A DNA stretch of 64,000 nucleotides from Prochlorococcus marinus CUG1415 (lineage in GTDB: Bacteria; Cyanobacteriota; Cyanobacteriia; PCC-6307; Cyanobiaceae). The stretch covers positions 1 through 64,000 of the forward strand of contig NZ_JAAORL010000001.1 of the NCBI RefSeq assembly GCF_017696015.1, in the 5' to 3' direction. Every line of letters starts with the position of its first letter. The first letter of the stretch is position 1. Both the position numbers and the translations under genes were made by a program. Below, one piece after another: positions 20,266 to 30,802 of the stretch. The notes below the pieces were generated by a model. That model searched no databases and was not told the DNA's origin. It was given only the letters and a program-made list of their open reading frames with translations.

Positions 20266-21172
20266 TAGTAAACATTTAGGTTTAGTTACAAAAAAATTTA
20301 ATGAATTTTTTTTAGTTGACTTAATAAATCAAGAAAAATGTTCACATTGTAAGAGGTTTTTATGTAAGGTTAGGAAGTCTATAAATTTCAAAGATCAATT
20401 AATTTATGTTGGAGATCAAGTAGTAATCGATCATATTGATTTCAGAAGCAAGCGAGCAGTAATAATAAGTTTAAAAAAAAGAAATAATTTATTAATTAGA
20501 CCATCAGTTGCAAACATTTCAAACATATACATTGTTTGTTCTGTTGAAGAGCCAAAATTGAATTTATCTCAAGTCAATAAGTTTTTGATATCAGCAGAAT
20601 CGATGGGTGTGGAAGTTTCATTACTTTTAACAAAGTGCGATTTAATTACAGACAAAAGAAGATCTTTTTTACTTGATAAATTTAGGAAATGGGGTTATCA
20701 AGCAATTACTTTAAATTTACAGAACCCTGATTACTTGAAGAATTTAGTAGCCGATTTAAAGCAAAAAACGTGTTCGATATTTATGGGCCCATCTGGCGTT
20801 GGTAAAACTACTTTGCTAAATAAGATAATTCCAGGTCTCCAAAATGATACCGCCCCTGTTTCCCATAAAATTAAGAGAGGGAAAAATACCACTAGAAATG
20901 TTGAGTTATTTTCTCTTTCAAATAATCATTATATTGTTGATACGCCTGGGTTTAATATACAAACTCTAGAAGTTGATATTAGATTGTTACCAACCCTCTA
21001 TCCGGAAATATATACACAATTAATGGATGAAGGAATTAGGTGTAAATTTCGTAACTGCTTACATTTGAATGATGAGGGCTGTAATTTAAATAAATCTTTT
21101 GAAAGATATACTTTTTATAAAGAAATGATCGAGTCTTCTAAGAATCATTATTCTCAAACCCAGGAAGATTAA
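20255..21172 (+). CDS. rsgA: Ribosome small subunit-dependent GTPase A
   Basis: The 305-residue circularly permuted GTPase assists late 30S subunit maturation. An N-terminal OB fold (about 1-80) precedes the GTPase domain with the permuted motif order: TKCD (G4, near 128), [13 protein letters not shown] (G1, near 177), then DTPGF (G3, near 229). A C-terminal zinc finger with Cys and His ligands lies near 263-279. Its 3' end overlaps the convergent EbfC gene by 35 bp. Confidence 0.95.
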   Translation: MKTDSKHLGLVTKKFNEFFLVDLINQEKCSHCKRFLCKVRKSINFKDQLIYVGDQVVIDHIDFRSKRAVIISLKKRNNLLIRPSVANISNIYIVCSVEEPKLNLSQVNKFLISAESMGVEVSLLLTKCDLITDKRRSFLLDKFRKWGYQAITLNLQNPDYLKNLVADLKQKTCSIFMGPSGVGKTTLLNKIIPGLQNDTAPVSHKIKRGKNTTRNVELFSLSNNHYIVDTPGFNIQTLEVDIRLLPTLYPEIYTQLMDEGIRCKFRNCLHLNDEGCNLNKSFERYTFYKEMIESSKNHYSQTQED

Positions 21173-21488
21173 GATTTAATCCGCCAGTCAAATCATTCAT
21201 TCTTTCTTTCATAGTTGTAGTAGATAATTCATGAGCTTTTTGAATAGCTTGTAAAATGTTTTGCTCTATTGTTTCTTTTTCTGAATTTAAAATATTTTCT
21301 TGAACTTCTACCCTTAAAGGCAGTTGATTGCCACTTATCCAGACTTTTATCATTTCATCATCACTTTTCCCTTCAATCTCCATATTTTCAAGTTCATCCT
21401 GTAATTTTTGAGCATCTTGTTGAATTTGTTTAGCTTTTTTAAAAGCTTCTGTAAGTTGTCCAAAGTTAGGAAGTCCAAAACCAGCCAT
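21138..21488 (-). CDS. YbaB/EbfC family nucleoid-associated protein
   Basis: The 116-residue protein has the YbaB/EbfC pattern: an N-terminal charged helix ([20 protein letters not shown]), a central beta sheet ([20 protein letters not shown]) and a C-terminal helix with [18 protein letters not shown]. Family members form tweezer-like dimers that bind DNA. It is probably co-transcribed with murC and murB, 17 bp after murB. Confidence 0.9.
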   Translation of the reverse strand: MAGFGLPNFGQLTEAFKKAKQIQQDAQKLQDELENMEIEGKSDDEMIKVWISGNQLPLRVEVQENILNSEKETIEQNILQAIQKAHELSTTTMKERMNDLTGGLNLNLPGFENNDS

Positions 21489-21505
21489 TTTATAAAACAG
21501 TTACT

Positions 21506-22399
21506 TTAATTAGGATAGTCAAAACCAATCATTCTTACTTCCGGTTGCAAATAAATCCCTTTTTTTTGTAGTACTTTTTGTTGAATTAAAGTTATTAATT
21601 CATAAATATCTTTTGAACTTGCTGAAGAATTGTTAATTATAAAATTTGAATGCATTGTAGAAATTTCTGCACCGCCAATTTTAAATCCCTTTAAACCCAT
21701 CTCATCAATTAATTTTGCTGCATAACTATTTTCAGGATTTTTAAAAACACTACCGAAACTTGGTAGATGATATGGCTGTGTTTCTGTTTTTAATTTTAGG
21801 TTATTTTTGGTTGCTTGAATTAATTGTTCGAGGTTCCCATTAGGCTCAAAATGTAGTTTTGCACTAATAATTACCAAATCATTACTTTGAAAAGAGCTAA
21901 ATCTATATTCAAAATTGATATCTTTTTTTTCAATTTCAAGTTTTTCATGAGTTTTATTATTAATAACATTCACAGAAATAAGATTTTTTGCGAGTGATAA
22001 ATTACCTGTACCAGCATTCATATAAATTGCTCCTCCTACAGTTCCTGGAATTCCGACAGCCCATTCTCCTCCTTGTAACCCATTTTTAGCGAGAGAATTA
22101 GATAATGTTGGGAGCATTACACCTGCTTCTGCTTCAACAATTCCTGAATATGGCTCTATTGTTAATGACTTCATTTTTTTTGTACATATAACTAAACCTT
22201 TTATGAAAATATTATTTATTAATAGATTTGAACCTGCGCCAATTATTTGGCATCTTTGATTGTTTAAATTAGACCATTGCATTAGATATGAAAATTCGTC
22301 AATATTTCTTGGTTCAGCAAAGTATTCAGCTACTCCACCAACTTTTATAGTTGTATAACTACTCAGATTGCAGTTCACAGAAAAAATTTTATTATTCAT
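21506..22399 (-). CDS. murB: UDP-N-acetylenolpyruvoylglucosamine reductase
   Basis: The 297-residue FAD enzyme makes UDP-MurNAc from enolpyruvyl-UDP-GlcNAc. Signatures include the FAD-binding IIGAGSNLLINN, the GIPGTVGGAIYMNAG block, the catalytic serine region LPSFGSVFKNPEN and LIDEMGLKGFKIGGAEIS. It lies 17 bp downstream of murC in the same direction, forming a two-gene peptidoglycan precursor operon. Confidence 0.95.
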   Translation of the reverse strand: MNNKIFSVNCNLSSYTTIKVGGVAEYFAEPRNIDEFSYLMQWSNLNNQRCQIIGAGSNLLINNIFIKGLVICTKKMKSLTIEPYSGIVEAEAGVMLPTLSNSLAKNGLQGGEWAVGIPGTVGGAIYMNAGTGNLSLAKNLISVNVINNKTHEKLEIEKKDINFEYRFSSFQSNDLVIISAKLHFEPNGNLEQLIQATKNNLKLKTETQPYHLPSFGSVFKNPENSYAAKLIDEMGLKGFKIGGAEISTMHSNFIINNSSASSKDIYELITLIQQKVLQKKGIYLQPEVRMIGFDYPN

Positions 22400-22416
22400 A
22401 AATTAATTAAAATAAT

Positions 22417-23826
22417 TTAATTGTTTTTGCTATTTAAAATTGACCAGAAATTATGACAATCACCAGCTCCCATATTCAAAATTAAATCCCCTTGTTGAGT
22501 CAATTTGTAAAAGTTATTTGTAATTTCATAATAATTATTTATGTAAATAACATTTTTGTTTTGTTCATAAATTAGATCAGTAATAATTGTGGAATTGATT
22601 TTATCCTTGTTTCCTTCTCCTGCTCCATAAATACTAGTTACGTAAATAACATCTGCTTTTGATAATTCTTCAGCAAATTCTTTTGCAAATTGCTTTACTC
22701 TAGAGTATCTATGAGGTTGAAATATGGCTATTAATCTACTATTTTGAAATTCATTATTACTTTTTTGCTTAATAAATAATCTTCCTAATTTAATCGTTTC
22801 TTTTATTTCGTTGGGGTGATGTGCATAATCATCATATATATTTCTTTCATCTATTTGGCCTCTGAATTCAAATCTTTTTTTTGGCAGTTTAAGGTATTTA
22901 ATATTTTTCTTAATTTCTATAAAATTTACACCTACCATTCTTGAAGCTCCTATTGCAGCAGTGATATTAGATAAGTTGTGTAATCCTGGGATTGGAATAT
23001 TTAAACTACTAATGAAATTTCCATTTTCATAATATTTTCCAATAGTATGACTTTTATTTATTTCAGTTGGGATTAAGGCATAAGATACATTGATTGGTGT
23101 TTTGTTTGACCACTTACTATCAGAATAAAAATTTTTTCTCGTGATTTCACAATCAAAATTAAGCAATAATTTTTTAGAATTTGAAGCAAAATCTTTAAAA
23201 GAAGATATGACTTCACCTAAATGAGAAAAATGATCGCAATGATCAAAATCAATGTTATTAATTATTCCAATATCAGATTTATATTTATTTATTGTCCCAT
23301 CAGATTCGTCAACTTCAGCTACTAAGAATTTTGTATTGTCTAAATGACAATTAGAGTTGTAAATAGGAATTATTCCTCCAGTTATTGAAGAAGAATTATG
23401 CGTACATAACTCAAGTAGTGTAGAAAGAAATGTACTGGTCGATGTTTTCCCATGGCTGCCTGCTACGGCTAATGTAGTGTAAGACTGCATTAACAGTGCA
23501 AGAATCTCTGAACGATGTTTTATTGTTAAATTTTTTTTCCTACAGTAAGATAATTCTTCATTTTCTGGCTTAATCGCTGAACTTACAACAAAATTAATCA
23601 ATTTGTTAGTAAATTTTGAAGTTACTAATTCAATATTTTGTTTAATTTGAGAAGTAAAGATAATTGCTCCTAGATATTCTAATTGATTAGTTTCGTTGTT
23701 TTTAATTAAATCAGATCCTGAAACTGAACAACCTTTCTTAAGTAAACCCATTGCTAATGCTGACATTCCAATACCTCCAATCCCAATAAAATGAAAATGA
23801 CTTTTAGGCAGTAATTCTTTATCCAA
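22417..23826 (-). CDS. murC: UDP-N-acetylmuramate--L-alanine ligase
   Basis: The 469-residue Mur ligase adds L-alanine to UDP-MurNAc with ATP. It has the N-terminal Rossmann motif HFIGIGGIGMSALA, the ATP-binding P loop AGSHGKTSTSTFLSTLLE near residue 117, and the ligase DDYAHHPNEIKET and FQPHRYSRVKQF blocks. It heads the murC-murB-ebfC run and is divergent from gap2, sharing a 192 bp AT-rich intergenic region. Confidence 0.95.
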   Translation of the reverse strand: MDKELLPKSHFHFIGIGGIGMSALAMGLLKKGCSVSGSDLIKNNETNQLEYLGAIIFTSQIKQNIELVTSKFTNKLINFVVSSAIKPENEELSYCRKKNLTIKHRSEILALLMQSYTTLAVAGSHGKTSTSTFLSTLLELCTHNSSSITGGIIPIYNSNCHLDNTKFLVAEVDESDGTINKYKSDIGIINNIDFDHCDHFSHLGEVISSFKDFASNSKKLLLNFDCEITRKNFYSDSKWSNKTPINVSYALIPTEINKSHTIGKYYENGNFISSLNIPIPGLHNLSNITAAIGASRMVGVNFIEIKKNIKYLKLPKKRFEFRGQIDERNIYDDYAHHPNEIKETIKLGRLFIKQKSNNEFQNSRLIAIFQPHRYSRVKQFAKEFAEELSKADVIYVTSIYGAGEGNKDKINSTIITDLIYEQNKNVIYINNYYEITNNFYKLTQQGDLILNMGAGDCHNFWSILNSKNN

Positions 23827-23954
23827 TGTTTATTTTGTACTTAAAATCAAAATAACTTCTAAGTAAAATTTTGGTATTTTTTCTTAAAAAAAAATGTTTT
23901 TTTTTCTGGAATTAATACAAAAAATACTTATTTGCTTAATAAATCAAAAAATAC

Positions 23955-23983
23955 TTACGTTATTGCAAAAAATTCAGTATGAT
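23955..23983 (+). promoter_or_regulatory. Candidate sigma70-type promoter for gap2
   Basis: TTACGT (23955-23960) and TATGAT (23978-23983) are separated by 17 bp and lie about 35 bp upstream of the gap2 ATG. The -10 element matches the consensus at five of six positions. The assignment is by pattern and position only. Confidence 0.4.
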
Positions 23984-24018
23984 CAGCAACTTAGGTTAAT
24001 CATTAGAAATTATCAGTT

Positions 24019-25041
24019 ATGACTTTGCGTGTTGCTATTAATGGGTTTGGCAGAATTGGTCGAAACTTTATGCGTTGTTGGCTTAGTAGAGGTGCTTACA
24101 CCAATATTGAGGTTGTTGGAATTAACGTAACTTCCGATCCTAAAACCAATGCCCACCTCCTTAAATATGATTCAGTATTAGGACAGCTGGATGGGGTTGA
24201 TATTAAATATACTGATGACACTTTTGTAATAAATAACAAAACAATTAAGTGTTTCTCTGATAGAAACATAATGAATCTTCCATGGAAAGATTGGGGAGTT
24301 GATTTGGTCATTGAGTCAACTGGTGTTTTTAATACAGATGTTGCTGCAAGTAAACACCTAGAAGTAGGAGCTAAGAAAGTAATTCTTACTGCCCCTGGGA
24401 AAGGTGATGGTGTGGGTACTTATGTTGTAGGAGTCAACGCTGATACTTATAAACATAAAGATTTCGATATTTTAAGTAATGCAAGTTGCACTACAAACTG
24501 CTTGGCCCCAGTAGTGAAGGTTTTAGATCAAACTTTTGGCATAAACAAAGGTTTGATGACTACAATTCATAGTTACACTGGTGATCAAAGGATTTTGGAC
24601 AATAGTCATAGAGACTTAAGGAGAGCTAGAGCAGCAGCAACAAATATTGTTCCTACTTCAACAGGTGCTGCTAAAGCAGTTGCTTTGGTTTACCCAGAAA
24701 TGAAAGGCAAACTAACTGGTATAGCAATGAGAGTGCCTACCCCGAATGTTTCGGCAGTTGATTTAGTCTTTGAATCTTCGAAATCTGTCACAAGTGAGGA
24801 AGTTAATTATGCTCTTAAAGAAGCTTCTTTAGGTTCAATGAAGGGAATTATTAAGTATGGTGATGAACCATTAGTTTCCAGCGATTATGCAGGCACTAAT
24901 GAATCATCAATTGTCGATACTGATCTTACTATGTGTATTGGTGATAACCTTGTTAAGGTCGTTGCATGGTATGACAATGAGTGGGGTTACAGCCAAAGGG
25001 TCGTAGATTTAGCCGAGATTGTTGCTAAAAAATGGGAATAA
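24019..25041 (+). CDS. gap2: Glyceraldehyde-3-phosphate dehydrogenase, Calvin-cycle type
   Basis: The 340-residue enzyme interconverts 1,3-bisphosphoglycerate and glyceraldehyde 3-phosphate. NAD(P)-binding [11 protein letters not shown] is at the N-terminus, the catalytic cysteine is in [12 protein letters not shown] near residue 155, and the S-loop is [18 protein letters not shown]. The sequence matches the cyanobacterial Gap2 form used in carbon fixation and gluconeogenesis, which accepts NADPH. Its stop directly abuts the end of the convergent thiL gene. Confidence 0.96.
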   Translation: MTLRVAINGFGRIGRNFMRCWLSRGAYTNIEVVGINVTSDPKTNAHLLKYDSVLGQLDGVDIKYTDDTFVINNKTIKCFSDRNIMNLPWKDWGVDLVIESTGVFNTDVAASKHLEVGAKKVILTAPGKGDGVGTYVVGVNADTYKHKDFDILSNASCTTNCLAPVVKVLDQTFGINKGLMTTIHSYTGDQRILDNSHRDLRRARAAATNIVPTSTGAAKAVALVYPEMKGKLTGIAMRVPTPNVSAVDLVFESSKSVTSEEVNYALKEASLGSMKGIIKYGDEPLVSSDYAGTNESSIVDTDLTMCIGDNLVKVVAWYDNEWGYSQRVVDLAEIVAKKWE

Positions 25042-26028
25042 TTAAAAGTGTTTGAAAGGTGCATTGTTCAATAATTTATTTTGCTTATTATCTTTAAATT
25101 CTATTGAAGGTTCACCGTTAGTAAAAAAACCAATCTCGTTAATATTTTTATCTATTTTATATAAATTCATTGCCCATTTTTTGGGCAATGAGAAAACTAA
25201 TTCGTAATCTTCACCTCCAAAAAAATAATATTCATCCCATTTATCTCCTTTTGGCCAATCCTTATCTTTGGGTATTTTATCGTAATTCATAATTGCTTTA
25301 CAGTTGCTAGCGATTGCTAAATCTTGTACTGCTTGAAATAGACCATCACTACTATCAGTACATCCTATTTTCGTAATTTTTTTATTGGAGCGAGTTTTAA
25401 GGAGATTATTTAGAAAATTTGGGTAAACTTCAGGCCGACAAAAATGTTCAATGGACTTTCTGATTAATCTTTCATTTAGAAAAACATTTTTATCAAAATT
25501 ACTTTTATTTTGTATCATAAATCCTAGTTTGCTAAGACCATGAATTCCTGTGGTTAAGATGATTTCTCCTGGTTTACATGCGTTTCTTCTTAATTCAAGT
25601 TCCCCTTGAATGCCAAGGGCTGTAATTGATATAGTTTTTTGATTTCCCTTTGAGCAATCTCCTCCAAGAATTATTCCACCATATTCTTTTAAAGCTTGAT
25701 TTATTCCTTTATATAACTCTTCAACCCAAATCCACTCAGTTTTCGCAGGTAAAATCAGACTTATTGTAATTCCTATAGTTTTTTTGCTACCACTGGATAA
25801 TAAGTCAGAGATGTTGCTCACAACTGCTTTCCATCCAAGGTCTTGAGGGCAAATAGTAAGGTCATTGAAATGAACATTTTCTACCAAAGAATCATTATTA
25901 ACAAGTAAGTTTTCATGTTTAGCTTTGATTAAAGCGCAATCATCTGAAACTTGATTTTCAGGCATAAATTTTCCAAGCCTATTTATTAATTCTTTTTCCC
26001 CTATATCTTCTAATAATTCTTTATGCAT
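25042..26028 (-). CDS. thiL: Thiamine-monophosphate kinase
   Basis: The 328-residue ATP-dependent kinase makes thiamine diphosphate. It belongs to the AIRS/PurM-like fold: DDCALI near residue 29, NDSLVENVHF metal-binding block, GGDCSKGN and the late GGEDYELVFSLP motif are characteristic. The start overlaps the end of the upstream cyclophilin gene by 8 bp, so the two are co-translated. Confidence 0.94.
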   Translation of the reverse strand: MHKELLEDIGEKELINRLGKFMPENQVSDDCALIKAKHENLLVNNDSLVENVHFNDLTICPQDLGWKAVVSNISDLLSSGSKKTIGITISLILPAKTEWIWVEELYKGINQALKEYGGIILGGDCSKGNQKTISITALGIQGELELRRNACKPGEIILTTGIHGLSKLGFMIQNKSNFDKNVFLNERLIRKSIEHFCRPEVYPNFLNNLLKTRSNKKITKIGCTDSSDGLFQAVQDLAIASNCKAIMNYDKIPKDKDWPKGDKWDEYYFFGGEDYELVFSLPKKWAMNLYKIDKNINEIGFFTNGEPSIEFKDNKQNKLLNNAPFKHF

Positions 26029-27112
26029 TTAATTTGAGGTTTTCAATCCCTTCTAAAACATCAATGGAGACAATTTTATCTTCTTTGGTTAGTTCTTCTA
26101 ATACATTAAATCCATCTATAACATAGCCAAAGGCTGCATTCCTTCCATCAATTAAATTCCGACCTGCTGGGTTTAATTCTGCTTCATATAAAAAGAAGAA
26201 AAATTGCGATGAGCCATCATCAACAGCAGTATTTGAGTGGGACCACCCAAGTGTTCCAAGAGTTGCGAAAGGTAATGTTGGTGTCTCTGTGTAAAGGCCT
26301 AAATCTTCAAAAGTTTGATTATAAAAAGTATCCTTTTCATTAGGGATTCTAATTTCGAGAGGAACGTGACGTTCTTCATTTGTTTCAGGATCTAAATAAC
26401 CAATTGCTTCTCCAATTGGATCACCTGTTTGCAGAACAAAAAATTCTTCTGCTCTGTTAATGGGTAAATCTGTATAGAAATTTTTTGAAGATAAATCTAT
26501 AAATGCTCCTGATGTAAGGGGAGCATTATATCCATCTATAATTGCTTTCATGTCTCCTTTGGACGTTTTTATATTAACTTTTGCTCGTCCAAGTAATCTT
26601 GGTAGATTATCAAATTCTGCTGGAATAGAGTAAGGAAATTGATTTGGTAGAAAAAATTCTTCCAATCCACCAATTTTATCTAAAGTATCTTTTCGGGTTG
26701 CCACAAATGAGTTCTTATCCTTTGATTTGGCATGAGCGTTAAGGCTATCAAAATTATCTTTGAGTTCTAAGAATATTGTTTCAGCAATTTTCCGTTTATC
26801 ATTCGGTAATTCTTGAATAATTCGACTTTGGTATTTTTTTAGTAAAGATTGACATTTTGTAACAGTTTTCGTTAGAGCTGGCCATCTTCCTCCTCTGATA
26901 AAGTTACTAGTTTCTTCCAATTTATGTTGAATTTCTTGTAACTCAACTTGCTTGATAGGCAGTGCGTTTCTGAGGATTGCGTTAGGGTCTTTTACCGCAT
27001 TTCCAGTAGGTAAATCAGCTAGAACTTGAATTGGTTTAAATAGAAAAACCTGTAAAATTATGATTGATAGAATCAAGAAAAGTTTGTTCTGATTTGATAA
27101 GAATTTTTGCAT
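26021..27112 (-). CDS. Cyclophilin-type peptidyl-prolyl isomerase, lumenal or periplasmic
   Basis: The 363-residue protein begins with a signal peptide (hydrophobic [22 protein letters not shown], positions about 11-32). A helical N-terminal region resembles the TLP40/cyclophilin-38 class of thylakoid-lumen proteins. The C-terminal cyclophilin domain (about 190-363) contains the [20 protein letters not shown] and AFGYVIDG blocks. The classical FxxQGGDP catalytic segment is replaced by [13 protein letters not shown]. The plant homologue acts in photosystem II assembly. Divergent from efp. Confidence 0.88.
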   Translation of the reverse strand: MQKFLSNQNKLFLILSIIILQVFLFKPIQVLADLPTGNAVKDPNAILRNALPIKQVELQEIQHKLEETSNFIRGGRWPALTKTVTKCQSLLKKYQSRIIQELPNDKRKIAETIFLELKDNFDSLNAHAKSKDKNSFVATRKDTLDKIGGLEEFFLPNQFPYSIPAEFDNLPRLLGRAKVNIKTSKGDMKAIIDGYNAPLTSGAFIDLSSKNFYTDLPINRAEEFFVLQTGDPIGEAIGYLDPETNEERHVPLEIRIPNEKDTFYNQTFEDLGLYTETPTLPFATLGTLGWSHSNTAVDDGSSQFFFFLYEAELNPAGRNLIDGRNAAFGYVIDGFNVLEELTKEDKIVSIDVLEGIENLKLNA

Positions 27113-27155
27113 AGCACTCTTGCAGGTTTATGATCCTTGGGGATGTAATACAGGA

Positions 27156-27716
27156 ATGATTTCCAGTAACGATTTTCGCACAGGTACTACCATCGAATTG
27201 GATGGACAGGTTTGGCGTGTTGTAGAATTTCTACATGTCAAGCCTGGTAAGGGTTCTGCTTTTGTGCGAACAAAATTAAAATCAGTTCAAAGCGGCAACG
27301 TGGTTGAAAAAACTTTTCGAGCCGGAGAATCAGTACAACAGGCTATCCTTGAGAAGTCTAACCTGCAACACACGTATGTGGAGTCTGGAGATTATGTTTT
27401 TATGGATATGACAAGTTTTGAAGAGACACGCCTTTCTGTTGACCAAATTGGTAAAGGTGCGAAGTATCTGAAAGAAGGTATGGAGGTTAATGTTATTTTC
27501 CATAATGGTAAGGTTTTAGAAGTGGAACTTCCTATAACTATCACTTTAAAAGTTACAGAAACTGATCCTGGAGTTAAAGGTGATACTGCTAGTGGTGGCA
27601 CAAAACCAGCTATTCTAGAAACAGGTGCTCAAGTTATGGTTCCTTTATTTATTTCTGTGGGGGAAATTATTAAAGTTGATACTCGTAACGATAGTTATCT
27701 TGGACGTGAAAATTAA
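27156..27716 (+). CDS. efp: Translation elongation factor P
   Basis: I choose the ATG at 27156 ([18 protein letters not shown]), the universal EF-P start, giving 186 residues. An upstream in-frame TTG at 27120 would add 12 unconserved residues. EF-P relieves ribosome stalling at polyproline. Lys32 in the KPGKGSAF loop is the position modified in other bacteria. The stop overlaps the accB start by one base, a conserved efp-accB arrangement. Confidence 0.97.
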   Translation: MISSNDFRTGTTIELDGQVWRVVEFLHVKPGKGSAFVRTKLKSVQSGNVVEKTFRAGESVQQAILEKSNLQHTYVESGDYVFMDMTSFEETRLSVDQIGKGAKYLKEGMEVNVIFHNGKVLEVELPITITLKVTETDPGVKGDTASGGTKPAILETGAQVMVPLFISVGEIIKVDTRNDSYLGREN

Positions 27717-28222
27717 TGGCTATGAAATTAGATCATGAAGACTTAAATCGCTTAATAGAAAAAATCTCAACAAGCGATATTCAAGAATTCTCTCTAGAGG
27801 GAGAAGACTTTAAACTTGAAATAAAACGGAATTTATTTGATCAGAACCAATTTACTAAGAATTTAGTCTCTAATAATTCGTTTGATAGGCAATCAAATGC
27901 TAATCAAATATCCATCAATGATAATGTATCAACAGTTAATGAGCCTGAGGCCCCTCAAGTATCCCCTCCTGGACGCTCAGATCTGACCGATATTACATCT
28001 CCTATGGTTGGAACCTTTTATAGGGCTTCAGCCCCTGGGGAGGATCCATTCGTTGAATTAGGTAACAACGTTAAGGTCGGGCAAACTATTTGTATTTTGG
28101 AAGCTATGAAATTAATGAATGAAATCGAATCTGAATTTAACGCTGAAATAGTAGAGATTCTCGTTGAAAATGGAACTCCAGTTGAATTTGGTCAAGTTCT
28201 AATGCGTGTTAAGCAGGTTTGA
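27716..28222 (+). CDS. accB: Biotin carboxyl carrier protein of acetyl-CoA carboxylase
   Basis: The 168-residue protein carries the biotin prosthetic group for fatty acid synthesis. The C-terminal biotinyl domain (about 90-168) includes the biotin-accepting lysine in EAMKLMNEIES near residue 133. A proline-rich linker (PEAPQVSPPGR) precedes it. It is translationally coupled to efp and overlaps the convergent pdxA by 24 bp. Confidence 0.97.
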   Translation: MAMKLDHEDLNRLIEKISTSDIQEFSLEGEDFKLEIKRNLFDQNQFTKNLVSNNSFDRQSNANQISINDNVSTVNEPEAPQVSPPGRSDLTDITSPMVGTFYRASAPGEDPFVELGNNVKVGQTICILEAMKLMNEIESEFNAEIVEILVENGTPVEFGQVLMRVKQV

Positions 28223-29233
28223 ATTTTTAGTCATATCAATTGCAGTTTTTATAGCCTCAATCATGCTTTGAGATTGAGCTATTCCTTTGCCAGCAATATC
28301 AAAGCCTGTGCCATGATCCGGAGATGTTCTGATGAAAGGTAAGCCTATTGTCGTATTTACTGAGTAGTTATGAGCTATAACCTTCATTGGTATTAATCCT
28401 TGATCATGATACATTGCAAGAATGCCATCATGCTTGTCGGTATTTTTGTGTGTCCAAGCTTTGGCTGAAGAATTCCAACAACTATCTGGCGATAAAGGGC
28501 CTAGTAATTTAATATCTTTATTTTTTTTATTCCAAGTAATCAATGAATCATTAAGCCAATCTCTTTCTTCATTACCCAAAATACCTTCTTCTCCAGCATG
28601 AGGGTTTAATCCCGCAACTTTTAAAATAGGGTTTTCAGAATATGTATTACAAAAATTTTTGAAAAGATCTAATTTTGAATGAATCAGTCTTGTATTTAGA
28701 CTCTTTGGAACCTCACTAAGTGCTATGTGGGTTGTGGCTAGTAAGGTATTGAATCTCCAACCTGTAAATGGCGATTTAGCTGTGAATAACATTCCAACAT
28801 TTTTTACTCCACACGATTTAGCTAATACTTCAGTCTGTCCAGAGAAATAATGACCTGCAAGTGACCATGATTTCTTACAAATTGGTCCAGTTACTAGAGC
28901 TGACATAGGCAATTGTTTAACAATTTCAATTGCTTTGGTCAAGTAATAGAAGCTTGAATTACCATAACTTGCTTGAGATTGATTATCAGATGAACAAATT
29001 TCGATATCATGGATTTCTAAACTATTTGGATTGGCTAGGTTTTCCAATCCTAAAGATCTAAGATGCATATATGTATTCTGTAGATTTATTTTTGAACCAA
29101 CTAATATAAATTCGATATTCCTTGGTAACTCATTAGAACAAAGAGCTTTTAAAATTATTTCAGGTCCTATTCCAGACTCATCTCCAACGCTTAATACTAT
29201 TTTAAATTTATTGTTTGTAATTTTAAAATTCAT
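28199..29233 (-). CDS. pdxA: 4-hydroxythreonine-4-phosphate dehydrogenase
   Basis: The 344-residue metal- and NAD-dependent enzyme acts in pyridoxal phosphate synthesis. Motifs visible are GDESGIGPEIILKAL at the N-terminus, ALVTGPICKKSW, AGLNPHAGEEGILGNEE and MYHDQGLIPMKV, plus GLPFIRTSPDHGTGFDIAG near the C-terminus; these hold the metal-binding histidines. The 25 bp gap from the upstream epimerase gene suggests an operon. Confidence 0.95.
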   Translation of the reverse strand: MNFKITNNKFKIVLSVGDESGIGPEIILKALCSNELPRNIEFILVGSKINLQNTYMHLRSLGLENLANPNSLEIHDIEICSSDNQSQASYGNSSFYYLTKAIEIVKQLPMSALVTGPICKKSWSLAGHYFSGQTEVLAKSCGVKNVGMLFTAKSPFTGWRFNTLLATTHIALSEVPKSLNTRLIHSKLDLFKNFCNTYSENPILKVAGLNPHAGEEGILGNEERDWLNDSLITWNKKNKDIKLLGPLSPDSCWNSSAKAWTHKNTDKHDGILAMYHDQGLIPMKVIAHNYSVNTTIGLPFIRTSPDHGTGFDIAGKGIAQSQSMIEAIKTAIDMTKNSNLLNTH

Positions 29234-29258
29234 AAAAAGATTTTAAATTTATTTATTT

Positions 29259-30137
29259 TTAACTATTTAAAAAGCAATTTTTTAAGCCTGTTTTATAGTT
29301 TTTATAAATTAGTTTATATCCAAGTGTTTTGCATAATAGTTTATTAGAAACTCTTCTATTTTCCATCCAAAAAGATTGAGCGATGGGTGATAATTCTTTT
29401 TTTGCATCCTCAAATAAAATTGGATTTGGCATTTTTAAGCCAAGAAGATCGTAGCAATATTGAATAACTTCTATTTGGGAACTGGGTTCATCATCTGCAA
29501 TATTAATAATTTGGTGAAACTTTAAACAATCTTTATTCTGTAATAGATAGATAATTGCATTTGTAATGTCCGCAACATGAATTCTTGAAAATACTTGATC
29601 TTTTTTTGAGATAACGCGAATTTTTTGATTTCTTATTGCTTCAAAAGTGGATCTTCCAGGTCCATAAATGCCGGGTAATCTAAAAATTTGTATTGGTAAA
29701 CCAGATTCAATCCATTCTCTTTCGCAATTTAATCTCTTGTGACTTCTTTTCTGAAAAGGGTTCGGGTTATCAATCTCAGATACCCAATCACCTTTGGTGT
29801 TGCCATATACTCCTGTGGTAGATAAATATCCAACCCATTCAAGTGATAAATTTTCTAGCATACTTTTAAGACTTCCTAAGACTGGATCTTTCCCATTTTT
29901 GTCCGGAGGAATGCAACTAAGAATATGCGTGACTCCATCAAAAATTTTTTCATCAGGAACTTTACCGTTTTCACTGTTAAACACAAAATTATTGGGATCT
30001 TTTTTTTCAGATCTAGAACTGGTTAAAACAGTGCAACCAATTTGTTTGATGGTTTTTGCAAAGAAACTACCTGTAAAACCACATCCTAAGATTAAAAATT
30101 TATTTTTATTGTTTAGTGAACTTGCGATATTATTCAT
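29259..30137 (-). CDS. NAD-dependent epimerase/dehydratase family protein
   Basis: The 292-residue protein begins with a Rossmann dinucleotide motif LGCGFTGSFFAKTI, close to GxxGxxG with one cysteine. An extended-SDR body follows, with STTGVYGNTKGDWVSE and FRLPGIYGPGRST blocks. The substrate is probably a nucleotide sugar or similar, but the active-site YxxxK is not obvious, so it may be an atypical (YeeZ-like) member. Co-directional with pdxA. Confidence 0.82.
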   Translation of the reverse strand: MNNIASSLNNKNKFLILGCGFTGSFFAKTIKQIGCTVLTSSRSEKKDPNNFVFNSENGKVPDEKIFDGVTHILSCIPPDKNGKDPVLGSLKSMLENLSLEWVGYLSTTGVYGNTKGDWVSEIDNPNPFQKRSHKRLNCEREWIESGLPIQIFRLPGIYGPGRSTFEAIRNQKIRVISKKDQVFSRIHVADITNAIIYLLQNKDCLKFHQIINIADDEPSSQIEVIQYCYDLLGLKMPNPILFEDAKKELSPIAQSFWMENRRVSNKLLCKTLGYKLIYKNYKTGLKNCFLNS

Positions 30138-30157
30138 AATGTATTATTGTAGTACAA

Positions 30158-30400
30158 ATGTATTATTTAATGATGGAGACAACTGTTAAATCTAGCGATA
30201 AATCAAAAACTTTCTGCAATAGCAAAATTTATACTCCCAGCAGAGAAAAAGAAATAAGATTATTTGATTTTAAATTCTACCAAAAATTATTTATTGTTCT
30301 CATTGCATTGTGCACAATTTTAATATTCCCAGAATCGCCAAAAGAAATGGAAACAATATGTGAAAATTATCACTCTAGAAAATTATGTAAAGTTTGGTAG
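30158..30400 (+). CDS. Small conserved-looking membrane protein, hypothetical
   Basis: The 80-residue frame starts ATG at 30158. Two further in-frame ATGs at 30170 and 30173 (METTVKSSDKS) are equally plausible. There is one hydrophobic segment (LFIVLIALCTILIFPES, about residues 48-64) and two cysteines in the tail (CENYHSRKLC). It is divergent from the epimerase gene and convergent, end to end, with the HNH gene. No family recognised. Confidence 0.6.
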   Translation: MYYLMMETTVKSSDKSKTFCNSKIYTPSREKEIRLFDFKFYQKLFIVLIALCTILIFPESPKEMETICENYHSRKLCKVW

Positions 30401-30802
30401 TCAAGCTGCTCTATATTTTGATTCACCTTGCTCGTAATCTTTATTTCTTATCTTAAAATTAGGATTAGCCCATTGCAATAATCTTACAGCTAATCGTAAA
30501 TCTCCTTCAAGCCATGCTCTTATAGCCATTGCTCTTCTTGGATCATAAAATTTTTGTCTTCTATACCAATACAAAGCATTTTCATCTGATTTATCCCCAT
30601 TACAAGAAAGACATGCAGGGACACAGTTTTCTGTGGTACTTAAGCCACCTTGACTACGGGGTAATACATGGTCAATGGATTCCGATGGTTTGCCGCAATA
30701 TATACAACTTTTTCCTGTAAATCTATGAATTGATTTTCGCCATTGTCTGAATCTGAACTTAGGACATAAATCCTCTAAAAACACCGCATCATTAATATGC
30801 AT
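30401..30802 (-). CDS. HNH endonuclease family protein
   Basis: The 133-residue protein contains a canonical HNH core: CIYCGKPSESIDHVLPRSQG, then NCVPACLSCNGDKSD, with two CxxC zinc pairs flanking the DHV and N-containing catalytic helix. The C-terminal 40 residues are helical (RRAMAIRAWLEGDLRLAVRL). Small stand-alone HNH proteins of this type are widespread in cyanobacteria; the substrate is not known. Backbone location suggests a housekeeping rather than mobile role. Confidence 0.88.
   Translation of the reverse strand: MHINDAVFLEDLCPKFRFRQWRKSIHRFTGKSCIYCGKPSESIDHVLPRSQGGLSTTENCVPACLSCNGDKSDENALYWYRRQKFYDPRRAMAIRAWLEGDLRLAVRLLQWANPNFKIRNKDYEQGESKYRAA

Noticed and set aside
30529-30720. 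Open frame antisense to the HNH gene.
   Set aside because: It is the complement of a well-conserved HNH domain with no independent support.
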